Notes under the pieces: model-generated
Told to the model about the DNA's origin: nothing
What the model saw: only the letters and a program-made list of their open reading frames with translations
Databases searched by the model: none
Made by a program: the position numbers and the translations under genes
Virus record (IMG/VR): IMGVR_UViG_3300034378_000255
Coordinates: 1 to 25,796 of that record
Length of the DNA: 25,796 bases
Origin: a virus
Direction: 5' to 3' (one strand)
Shown: positions 1 to 6,746 of the stretch, one piece after another
Layout: each line of letters begins with the position of its first letter
Numbering within the stretch: position 1 is the first letter of the stretch

Positions 1-1272
1 TCATTTTCTTTTCCGGAAGATTTTGCCTCCGTCGCTGTATTCTCCAGTGACGTATTCGAACCCTACTTGCACTAGCTTGCACGCTTCTTCTGCGTTTTTG
101 GCGACTTTCGCATGGAATTCATCGTTTTTGCTGGTGAATATCGCTCGGTCTAGGTTTACGTAGACCATGGTGTTCTGTATGTTTTTGTGGCCCAGCAGTT
201 GTTTCACGTGTAGAGGATCTCTTGTCTTGTGGTATTCCATTGTGCCTTTCCAATGCCTGAATGTTGTAAAGCTGATGTTCAACAGTCTCGGGTTACGCAA
301 CTTTCGGGCTAAAGTTTTCCTAGATTTTGTGTAGCAACTCCTTACACTTTCGTAGTTGAAGATGTATTCCGATTTTCTAGGTAGAGCGCCAACTCTTCTG
401 AGAAACTCCTCAGATACTCTCAATATTCTCGGGTTGTGTCCTTTGACTGGTCTGATATTGACGGTACGCGCTTCTTTGTTGAGGTCTATCCATCTGAGTT
501 TTGCCAGTTCACCTGGGTCAGCACCTGTGTCTTTAAGCCCTTGAAGAAATGTTCCAATTTGTCTTCCGACGCCAAAGATTAACTGGTTCAATTCTTCTTC
601 AGTTGGTATGAAGGGTAGAAATTCTTCTTGCTTGTATCTTGGTTTCTTCCAAGATAGCCCTTCCATCTCCAGAAAGCCCTGGTAAGCATATGTCAAGAGC
701 ATCTTGTAGCTGTCGCTCCATTCCGTTTGGCTTGCCAGAACGTCTTTGACTGATTCGGGATCCCAAGGGTTAGCTCCTAGGTCCACAAGTCTTTTGAACA
801 TGGCGACCCTATTCTTTGCGCATTTGTATCCTTGTTTCTTTAGCCACCATGCGTATTCAATGATTTTGCCTTTGATGTCTGCTTTGGTTGGTTTTGTGGC
901 TCCCGCAGCCTGCTTCTGTCGGGTTTTTATTTCAGCCAAGTTTTTCGAGCCTGCTGCCAAGGCGACGCATACTTGGCGATTATAAGATTCTCTGGAGCGG
1001 TTATAACCGCGTCTATTAAGCTGCAAATATGAAGTGTCCTCGCTGAAGCGCCTTCCACAGTCCCGACAGATGTAACGCTGCACGCCGATCACGTCAGTCT
1101 CGCTGCGAATGTAGCGGAGGCCATCCTTCCAGACCCTTGAGCTACTGCATTCGGGACACTTTGTGGGTGGCTGTGCGGGCCGCTCAGAGAGAGCGGACTT
1201 CCTACTGTTTTTTGAACCCGCTTTTTTGCCAAGTATGGTGCCATCAGCAGACAGCACGGTGGAAGCAGCCAT
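1..1272 (-). CDS. Tyrosine recombinase / integrase with N-terminal zinc finger
   Basis: A 423-residue site-specific recombinase, presumed to integrate and excise the viral genome. An N-terminal zinc finger is visible as C39xxC42 and C69xxC72. A basic linker and a SAM-like helical core-binding domain follow (about 130-205), then the catalytic domain (about 215-380). In the catalytic domain I see the beta-hairpin Lys (K278 in VKGH), Arg II (R339 in TTFRHW), the LLGH box (H362) and the nucleophile Y371 in NTMVYV. The usual Arg I position of TGxRxxEL reads TGADPGEL, so Asp252 replaces Arg, and the HxxR His is a Thr (T336). I recall TGADPGE-type boxes in other archaeal recombinases, so this is probably a lineage variant and not decay. 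The ATG at 1272 has only a weak ribosome site. The gene lies 34 bp downstream of a small co-directional gene and is probably cotranscribed with it. Confidence 0.93.
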   Translation of the reverse strand: MAASTVLSADGTILGKKAGSKNSRKSALSERPAQPPTKCPECSSSRVWKDGLRYIRSETDVIGVQRYICRDCGRRFSEDTSYLQLNRRGYNRSRESYNRQVCVALAAGSKNLAEIKTRQKQAAGATKPTKADIKGKIIEYAWWLKKQGYKCAKNRVAMFKRLVDLGANPWDPESVKDVLASQTEWSDSYKMLLTYAYQGFLEMEGLSWKKPRYKQEEFLPFIPTEEELNQLIFGVGRQIGTFLQGLKDTGADPGELAKLRWIDLNKEARTVNIRPVKGHNPRILRVSEEFLRRVGALPRKSEYIFNYESVRSCYTKSRKTLARKLRNPRLLNISFTTFRHWKGTMEYHKTRDPLHVKQLLGHKNIQNTMVYVNLDRAIFTSKNDEFHAKVAKNAEEACKLVQVGFEYVTGEYSDGGKIFRKRK

Positions 1273-1306
1273 TGCCCAAGGTCCTTCTTGCTTTTCTGAT
1301 TCAAGT

Positions 1307-1549
1307 CTACTTGAAGAAGAAGTCGTCTCTGATGTTTTCGCTCACTTTGACGTATTTTTGAGAGTTGCAGAAATCTAGAATGCGGTTGAGCAGTGGATCC
1401 TTTGCACTTTCAAATTCTTCCTTGAACCCGAGTCTGCCTACAGCTATGCGAACTTCTACACCCGTTGCACTGTATAAGATTTGATAGAAGCCACGTTTGT
1501 CTCCAGCATACTCCTCAAGAACTTCCCAATCTTCAACTAAATTGACCAA
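1307..1549 (-). CDS. Small hypothetical protein upstream of integrase
   Basis: An 80-residue acidic protein that I do not recognise. The TTG start is supported by a strong ribosome site (GAGGTGA, six bases upstream). The protein looks like a compact alpha/beta fold: an N-terminal strand-rich half (about 18-40) followed by a helix and a Lys/Phe-rich tail. It is the first gene of the leftward integrase unit and sits directly below the three operator-like repeats at 1606-1678. By position it could be an excision/directionality factor or a small regulator, but nothing in the sequence proves this. No helix-turn-helix or metal-binding motif is visible. Confidence 0.7.
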   Translation of the reverse strand: MVNLVEDWEVLEEYAGDKRGFYQILYSATGVEVRIAVGRLGFKEEFESAKDPLLNRILDFCNSQKYVKVSENIRDDFFFK

Positions 1550-1605
1550 ACGGTCTCACCTCTAAACTATGTTGCCTCAAAAGGTTAAGGACTTTCTGGC
1601 GTCAG

Positions 1606-1678
1606 CAAGGAACACTATTCCTTGTGAACGCCTGCAAGGAACAGTGTTCCGTGGAGGGGTCAGCAAGGAACAGTATCC
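1606..1678. repeat. Three palindromic operator-like repeats, exact 29-bp spacing
   Basis: Three copies of a CAAGGAACAnTrTTCC-like element lie in the 296-bp gap between two divergent genes. The GG of GGAACA falls at 1609, 1638 and 1667, so the period is exactly 29 bp. Copy 1 (1606-1624) has perfect 7-nt arms, CAAGGAA and TTCCTTG, around CACTA. Copy 2 (1635-1653) has arms GGAACA and TGTTCC around one base. Copy 3 (1664-1678) is degenerate on its right arm. Copies 1 and 3 share a longer left flank (GTCAGCAAGGAACA). This looks like a cooperative regulator-binding array controlling the integrase unit, the rightward gene, or both. An iteron origin or integrase arm sites are alternatives. The rest of the gap (1680-1845) is AT-rich and contains no gene I can support. 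Confidence 0.7.
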
Positions 1679-1845
1679 AAAAACGGACATATCATAAGTT
1701 GACAAGATGCGCAGGCAGTGTTGCTAGACATTTGAAGTTATTCTTAAGTAAGCATGGGCGCGGGAACAAAAATTGATTGCAAATACGATTATGGATAATG
1801 CTTAAATGTAGATGCTTCCGAGGATTGTTCTATTGGGTGTAGCTT

Positions 1846-2811
1846 TTGGTTAGGGTTGTTTGCCCAAACTGTGGGGGAGATATGCAGCTTAAAGAACGTA
1901 ATTTTGAATGTATTTCTTGCAGTTGGAGGGTTTCTAAATTCCATGTATATGCAGAGAAGTCAATAGTGGGGGTCGTTGACACGGAGAAGGTTGCATATCG
2001 TAATGAGTTTAGATATCGTTTGGAAAAGGATTACTATCATACAGTTACTGACTATTCAGTGCGGCGACTGGAAGAAGGTAAAGCCTACCATGAGGGATTA
2101 AAACTCGCTAGAACCGCATTGCCTGGGAGAAAATCTACCGTCAAGAGAACTCCAAATGTTTTTTACAAGTCTGTAAACGCCGACTATTCATCTCTCGTGC
2201 CGGTTATGAAGAAGAAGTTGGATCTGTCTACATTTGTAAGCGAGTTAGCTCCTTCTGCAGGATTCCATGCACAATATCTGTGGAGGGATGCCTTTGCTGA
2301 CCTCGGATTCAGTATTGAGAAGGAGGACGTGAAAGAATTTGATGGTAGGAGTGCTACAGTCGGCGGTGATATCGACTTCATTGCAAAGAAAGATGATCTG
2401 TGTTTTGGGGTGGAAGTTAAGAATAGTCTTGAGTATCCTGTTGACCTTGCGAGGAAAGTGCAGATTGCTATCGAATTGGAAACTATACCCGTTGTGGTCG
2501 TTCGTCGGGTCACATGGGATGTATATGGCAATTTGAAGAAGTATGGTGTGCTTACGAAGATTTATGAGACGGCTATTATGCCTGGGTCGTATGAGTCTGT
2601 GGTACAGAAGTGCAAGGAGATTTTGGGAATGCCTTTAATAGCTCTAGATATCATTTCTACGGGCTCGAAGGAGCATCTTGAGAAGAAGGTTTTAGTCGGT
2701 GCTTTCGAGAATCCTGAGGGGATTAGGCAACGTAACGGAGAGTATTTGAGATGTGTGAAGGAGTATAGGAGAAGGATGAAAGCTCTTGATAGGGAATTAA
2801 GGTTTATTTAG
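1846..2811 (+). CDS. Zinc-ribbon plus PD-(D/E)XK nuclease-like protein
   Basis: A 321-residue protein. Residues 1-30 form a zinc ribbon (C6xxC9, C22xxC25). A central region follows, then a restriction-endonuclease-like core at about 135-245. In that core GGDIDFIA gives D175/D177 and, after a short hairpin, VEVKN gives E190 and K192, the spacing expected for PD-(D/E)XK. The helix before it (HAQYLWRDAFADLGF) fits helix 1 of Holliday-junction-resolvase-like or transposon-endonuclease-like members. DNA cleavage is inferred; the substrate is unknown. It could be a resolvase, a nickase or a virus-encoded restriction-like nuclease. The TTG start at 1846 has a GGGTG sequence seven bases upstream. The gene is transcribed away from the integrase across the 29-bp repeat array and is followed by a U-rich tract. 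Confidence 0.75.
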   Translation: MVRVVCPNCGGDMQLKERNFECISCSWRVSKFHVYAEKSIVGVVDTEKVAYRNEFRYRLEKDYYHTVTDYSVRRLEEGKAYHEGLKLARTALPGRKSTVKRTPNVFYKSVNADYSSLVPVMKKKLDLSTFVSELAPSAGFHAQYLWRDAFADLGFSIEKEDVKEFDGRSATVGGDIDFIAKKDDLCFGVEVKNSLEYPVDLARKVQIAIELETIPVVVVRRVTWDVYGNLKKYGVLTKIYETAIMPGSYESVVQKCKEILGMPLIALDIISTGSKEHLEKKVLVGAFENPEGIRQRNGEYLRCVKEYRRRMKALDRELRFI

Positions 2812-2840
2812 GTTGTTTTTGACGTTATCTTCGCAAAATG

Positions 2841-2864
2841 GCTTTGTTTTTGGTTTTGTTTTGG
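2841..2864 (+). terminator. U-rich archaeal-type terminator
   Basis: A T-rich tract with runs of four to five T separated by GG follows the rightward nuclease-like gene by about 30 bp. It lies between convergent genes. Archaeal termination typically uses such U-tracts without a strong hairpin. Inferred from sequence only. Confidence 0.5.
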
Positions 2865-2903
2865 CTTGCTGCGTTATGGTCTATAATAATATAACTGGTG
2901 ACT

Positions 2904-3317
2904 CTATCCGTGCGCAATTATTGATGGGGGGTATGTGGCGCACGTGATTGTTGCTAAGATTGCTGACGCGGTGGCCTCGTCTACTCGTTTGAGCAGGTCT
3001 TCTAGGTTGACGGACTCAAGCAGTATAGCTAAGTAGGCTTGGATGGTTAATTTGTATATGGAAGCCTCGAATCCTGCCTTTGTCCTCTTGACGCTTATCC
3101 TTTTGATAAACCCCAGTTCTTCTAGAGACCTGACCCGTTTATTCACGCTTGCGTAACGGATACGTCTGAACCCTCTACGGGCTTTTACTTCTTTATGAAC
3201 GTCGTATATTGTTAGCGGGCCTTTGAGGGCAAGGATGTGGAAGATAGCACGGTTGAGTTTAGCCTCTCGACCTTTGAAAACTGAGATTCTTCCACGTTTC
3301 CTCTTGCGCCTCACCAC
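2904..3317 (-). CDS. Winged-helix DNA-binding protein
   Basis: A 137-residue protein with a very basic N-terminus (residues 1-20, about half Arg/Lys), then a winged helix at about 22-90: helix 1 NRAIFHILAL, helix 2 TIYDVHKEVKA, recognition helix YASVNKRVRSLEELGFIK, and a wing containing RTKAGFEASIYKLT. The C-terminal 45 residues are helical and may dimerise. This arrangement is typical of archaeal MarR/PadR-like transcription regulators. The GTG start is supported by GGTGA nine bases upstream, and a perfect TATA box lies 57 bp upstream at 3374. Its place near the integrase suggests control of the lysogeny/early region, and it is a candidate binder of the 29-bp repeats. Both of these roles are inferences. 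Confidence 0.82.
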   Translation of the reverse strand: MVRRKRKRGRISVFKGREAKLNRAIFHILALKGPLTIYDVHKEVKARRGFRRIRYASVNKRVRSLEELGFIKRISVKRTKAGFEASIYKLTIQAYLAILLESVNLEDLLKRVDEATASAILATITCATYPPSIIAHG

Positions 3318-3373
3318 ACTCTGATCTCACCATGACCCGTTGAAAGAAAGTGGGCGCCAAGAAACTATTCACG

Positions 3374-3381
3374 TTTATAAA
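3374..3381 (-). promoter_or_regulatory. TATA box for the winged-helix gene
   Basis: TTTATAAA, preceded on the minus strand by a purine-rich AAAAAGATG that fits a BRE. It lies 57 bp upstream of the GTG start, implying a leader of roughly 30-35 nt. The core octamer is palindromic, but no rightward gene starts nearby. Confidence 0.6.
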
Positions 3382-3489
3382 CATCTTTTTGTACCCTAAA
3401 ACCCTCGGCAAAACGTTTCTGCGTGCGAAAATGCCCTATAGGAAAATTTCTCTGACTGAGCATATTTAAGGTGAAACTGCATTTTTATG

Positions 3490-3768
3490 TTAAAAAGAGG
3501 CTTGTCGATCGTGTTTTGGGGCTAATTTTACGGGGGGTTTTTCTGCGTGCGACAACGATTTTACGGGGTGCATAGTGATGACAAGAGTGCCATTCTGGTT
3601 GGTGATTTCTATCTTTAGGTGCTGGTCTAGAAAGGGCTTAATCTTGTCGTGAAGTCTGCTGGGAATGGGCACGTAGACGCGTTCATACTCGTAGACATGT
3701 TTTCCTCCAAGGTAGCTTTTCTTTGCAAGCCAATGATAAATCTTGATGGTGTGCTCTCCTCTAGGCAT
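3490..3768 (-). CDS. Hypothetical small basic protein
   Basis: A 92-residue protein that I do not recognise. The first 55 residues hold a Tyr/Lys-rich strand-forming segment with a YVPIPSRLHDKIKPFL stretch, followed by two predicted strands (LKIEITN, TLVITMHP) and a disordered basic tail. The pattern resembles a small beta-rich nucleic-acid-binding or AbrB-like protein, but no diagnostic motif is present. The ATG at 3768 is preceded by GAGAG. A 13-bp sequence, TTTCTGCGTGCGA, occurs inside its 3' end (3540-3552) and again in the downstream gap (3416-3428). Confidence 0.65.
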   Translation of the reverse strand: MPRGEHTIKIYHWLAKKSYLGGKHVYEYERVYVPIPSRLHDKIKPFLDQHLKIEITNQNGTLVITMHPVKSLSHAEKPPVKLAPKHDRQASF

Positions 3769-3814
3769 AGAGCTCTCTCATGTTTTGAAAATTGTTCTAA
3801 TGAGGGTGGAAGAG

Positions 3815-3976
3815 CTAGGCAGCTTTTAGTAGCTCTTGTATCTTGTCGAACTGTTTTTCTTTGGCTAGTCTTAGTATCTGTTCCAGCCGTTTTTGGAGTT
3901 CTTGCTTGTTGGAGGCTTTTTTGGCTTCGTGGAGACCGAGTCTGAAGGCGTCTTCTACTCCTTTCTCATAATCCAT
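3815..3976 (-). CDS. Small helical hypothetical protein (53 aa)
   Basis: A 53-residue, highly charged, almost entirely helical protein; the stretch from KQELQKRLEQILRLAKEK onward looks like a helical hairpin or coiled coil. The frame extends nine codons further upstream. I chose the inner ATG at 3976 because a clear ribosome site (GAGGTG) sits seven bases before it, and the longer version would place that site inside the gene. A TTTTAA element about 40 bp upstream (4014-4020) could be its TATA box. It is divergent from the membrane protein gene at 4111. Function unknown. Confidence 0.72.
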   Translation of the reverse strand: MDYEKGVEDAFRLGLHEAKKASNKQELQKRLEQILRLAKEKQFDKIQELLKAA

Positions 3977-4110
3977 AAATGGGCACCTCTGCAAATTGAA
4001 CACGCAAACTGGCGCTTAAAAGACCAGTGCTCCAAAGAATATATGTAACCCAGACAGAGTCGAGTGAAACTGAAGTCTTAAACGTATATGAACTAAAAGT
4101 GATAGTTTAG

Positions 4111-4371
4111 ATGGAAGTGAAAGGGTTGAGGAATGAGATGAAATTAAGGAGGCCCAGTATCGTTGCGACATTGTTATGGGCGTTTGGAATATTCATAATC
4201 TGCTTAACGGTTTACAGCATGATCAGTTGGAGGGGCTGGATAGAAAACCTCCGTGACATGCTTCTCGTTTTCGTAGCCTTTTCAAGTGGCGTAAACGCAA
4301 TTGCAACTGGAGTCCTCATCGACATGCACACCGTACGATACAAACAGAGAAATTCCACCGCTACTAAGTAA
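4111..4371 (+). CDS. Small two-helix membrane protein
   Basis: An 86-residue protein with two hydrophobic segments, about residues 17-38 (ending in a Trp-rich turn) and about 49-70. They are joined by a short polar loop with WRGWIENLRD and flanked by a basic N-terminus and a basic C-terminal tail, so both ends are probably cytoplasmic. GTGAT lies eight bases before the ATG. No family is recognised. It could be a superinfection-exclusion or other lysogenic-conversion membrane protein, but that is only a guess from size and position. It lies 143 bp upstream of the Argonaute gene, which appears to have its own promoter. Confidence 0.65.
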   Translation: MEVKGLRNEMKLRRPSIVATLLWAFGIFIICLTVYSMISWRGWIENLRDMLLVFVAFSSGVNAIATGVLIDMHTVRYKQRNSTATK

Positions 4372-4452
4372 ATCCTTCTGAGAATCGCCGTTGGAGTTTT
4401 ACATAACGATCGATCTATCCTAAAAATGGCGAAACATCTCGGTTTCTTAGTC

Positions 4453-4480
4453 ACACATGTGTTGGAACAGTTTTAATAAG
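4453..4480 (+). promoter_or_regulatory. Argonaute promoter with adjacent palindrome
   Basis: TTTTAATAAG at 4471-4480, preceded by GGAACAG (BRE-like), lies 35-44 bp before the Argonaute ATG, the right distance for an archaeal TATA box with a short leader. A perfect 10-bp palindrome, ACACATGTGT (4453-4462), sits eight bases upstream and could be a regulator site. The remainder of the 4372-4514 gap shows no gene. Confidence 0.5.
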
Positions 4481-4514
4481 ACCAGTAATAGTATTCTCAG
4501 CACAGGTCAAAGGA

Positions 4515-6746
4515 ATGGCTTTCAAAGCAAAATTTCTTCTTACGAATATTTTTCCTATAGGATTAATATTCAACGAAGCACTGAAAGGGATTGACTTCTT
4601 CAAAGTTGAAGGGATTTTCCCAAGAGCCCAGAAATACGACAAGATGGGCGATGTGTTGTATGAACTCGAAATTGCCGAGAAAGTGGCCTTTGCGAAGTAC
4701 TTCAAATCCAGAGACGAAGACTTTGCAATAGGTTTTCTTGCGGACCGGCCAAAAAATAAGGAGTATACCATAAATGGTGGAGTTGCTGCGACCTATGTTG
4801 GCAAAGAGTCTCTGCCTCCGACTGAGGAAGGAAGGAGAGCACTTCTCGAACTCATCTACAATATGCAGAGAAGGAAACTTAGAGCCTCTAAGTATTGGAA
4901 TCTAGGACACAACACAGCCTTTCCATGGAATTGGGAAAACCTCTATAATGGTTACAAATGTCAACTTAACTTTTTCAGAGGCCCTTCCTTCAGGTATTAT
5001 TTCCTCTCAGATGGACAACTGATTCTTGTTCTGGATACAAGGACACACTACATTGAATCAAAACCTTTCCTTGAAGAGATTCGTCTCAAAGGGAAGGACT
5101 TGAAGTGGTTTCAAGAAGAGATAGAACAAGGGAAAGAACGATATGAGCAGAGCCGCAGACGTTTTAACGGAATCTATTTCCACTACATTATCGGAAACAA
5201 AGGCGTTCCAATAAACGGTGTTGACCCGCGCCCCATATCTGATATTCCAATAGAAGCAAAGATTAACGGGAAGCTTTGGAAGGGCAACGTATATGATTAC
5301 CTTAAACTCCGCTACTCTCGCAATAGGCGAGTTCGGAAACTTGACCCTTCTCAACCAGCTGTGTGCAAAGGGTCTTATCATTATGCGCCTCAACTGCTTC
5401 ATAGACATGTGACTTTAAAGAAAGTTCCAAGGAAGGTTCTAAATGAGAAGACCTTTCTTATGGATATCGCAGAGAGAAAAGAAGATCGTGATGTACATTC
5501 ACCAGCACGCAAACGTTGGAAATATCTCAATGAAGAAGTTAATTCAAATTTTTCTTATGTAGATTTAGGAGCTAACGTATACAAAGTTCTTAAACCTGTA
5601 ACTAAATCGATTACTACCATTAAGAAGCCTAGACTCGTGGTTCAAAAGGGTAGCTCCCCGGTTAAACCAGAGAATCTGATTTACGCTTTGAGAAAGGGGG
5701 CATTCAAAGCACCGGATCTTGAGGAGTTCTTTCTCTTTTCCGTAGATGACAGTCTGGTAGGTCCATTTTGGCAAGCGTTAAAGGAGTATTTTGAGAACAA
5801 TTTCGGTTGGGTATCACCTGAAAAGCCCACATTGCTGGAAAAATCCGAGATGGAAATACGAAATTATCTTGAGAAAAGAAGGGCTCAAGATTCTCTCGCT
5901 AAAACCGCTTGTATTGCAATTCTGGAAAGGGAAGAACCTTATCTCTATAAGACACTAGTTAATTTGTTCGCGGAGTATAACGTACCCGTTCAATGTCTTA
6001 GGAAAAAAACTGCTATTTCGATAATCGACTATCAGCGGAAGCGAATCCTAGAGGGGATTTGCGCAGGCATTTTCGCCAAAGCTGGAGGAATTCCATGGCT
6101 ACTCTATGACACTTTGGTCTACGAAAGGTATGCCGCTGTTGATGTAGGGCGACAAAAGGCCGAATGGTGGGCCATGGGGATAGTTTATGACCAAAGGGGA
6201 TTATACGAGATTCTTCCTGGTGAGATGATTGTTGGAGAAGATCTAAGTGTTGAAGCACTCAGATGCTGTACAGCAACAGCATTGAGTGCGTCTGCTCCAA
6301 ATTCATTCCTGATTTTAAGGGATGGAGATGTATCTGAAAGAGAATTAGAGATTTTTAGCCAGATAATGTCTGAGTCGAAGGTTCAAGATTCCGCGATTGT
6401 CTCCATCAAAAAGCAAGTTCCCCATCGAATATTTCGTAGTACCAATGGAGAAATCTACAAGCCCATCTCAGGAGATTTCGTTGAATTAGATGAGAACTTG
6501 ATCTTAATGTGTCTTGCAGGAGTTGATAGATATCAACATGGAACACCAAAACCAAAGTTGATGGAGGTGGTTCCAGTTTCGGGCTACATCGATCCTAAGG
6601 ATGTGGCGAGAGATATGTTTTATCTTTCCTATATGAATTGGGGGTCACCCAGCCACGGTTATTCCTCTCCTGCACCGTTAAGACTGGCGCATGTCTTGGC
6701 TTCCGCACTAAGTCGTGGACTTAGACCTTTTGGACCACCTTTCTAA
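4515..6746 (+). CDS. Prokaryotic Argonaute, long form, predicted catalytically active
   Basis: A 743-residue guide-dependent nucleic-acid endonuclease; the length matches long Argonautes (about 680-770). Order: N domain (1-160), linker and PAZ (about 165-305, ending in a DPSQPAVCKGSYHYAPQLL block), L2, MID (about 400-535) and PIWI (about 536-743). MID ends with PVQCLRKKT and FAKAGGIPW, the usual Lys-GG-PW block around the guide 5' end (K522). PIWI has D543 (AVDVG), a Glu-finger candidate E575 (E570 is the alternative), D603 in LRDGD and H726 in PLRLAHVL. These make a D-E-D-H set like that of known archaeal nuclease-active Argonautes. The guide and target type cannot be read from sequence. It has its own promoter, and its 3' end overlaps the convergent metallopeptidase-like gene by 39 bp. 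A role in superinfection defence or genome processing is inference. Confidence 0.93.
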   Translation: MAFKAKFLLTNIFPIGLIFNEALKGIDFFKVEGIFPRAQKYDKMGDVLYELEIAEKVAFAKYFKSRDEDFAIGFLADRPKNKEYTINGGVAATYVGKESLPPTEEGRRALLELIYNMQRRKLRASKYWNLGHNTAFPWNWENLYNGYKCQLNFFRGPSFRYYFLSDGQLILVLDTRTHYIESKPFLEEIRLKGKDLKWFQEEIEQGKERYEQSRRRFNGIYFHYIIGNKGVPINGVDPRPISDIPIEAKINGKLWKGNVYDYLKLRYSRNRRVRKLDPSQPAVCKGSYHYAPQLLHRHVTLKKVPRKVLNEKTFLMDIAERKEDRDVHSPARKRWKYLNEEVNSNFSYVDLGANVYKVLKPVTKSITTIKKPRLVVQKGSSPVKPENLIYALRKGAFKAPDLEEFFLFSVDDSLVGPFWQALKEYFENNFGWVSPEKPTLLEKSEMEIRNYLEKRRAQDSLAKTACIAILEREEPYLYKTLVNLFAEYNVPVQCLRKKTAISIIDYQRKRILEGICAGIFAKAGGIPWLLYDTLVYERYAAVDVGRQKAEWWAMGIVYDQRGLYEILPGEMIVGEDLSVEALRCCTATALSASAPNSFLILRDGDVSERELEIFSQIMSESKVQDSAIVSIKKQVPHRIFRSTNGEIYKPISGDFVELDENLILMCLAGVDRYQHGTPKPKLMEVVPVSGYIDPKDVARDMFYLSYMNWGSPSHGYSSPAPLRLAHVLASALSRGLRPFGPPF

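Noticed and set aside
1606-1678. Regular 29-bp repeats as a CRISPR array
   Set aside because: Only three degenerate palindromic copies of about 15-19 bp with 10-14 bp between them; no spacers of normal size and no cas genes. Operator or iteron is more likely.
1-1905. Attachment site or tRNA next to the integrase
   Set aside because: No tRNA-like cloverleaf or matching direct repeat pair at the window ends could be supported by eye; the left boundary lies outside the window.
2184-2531. Minus-strand 115-residue frame
   Set aside because: Ser/Thr-rich antisense shadow of the nuclease-like gene, no start signal.
5058-5408. Minus-strand frame inside the Argonaute gene
   Set aside because: No recognisable fold or ribosome site; the plus-strand reading is clearly the real protein.
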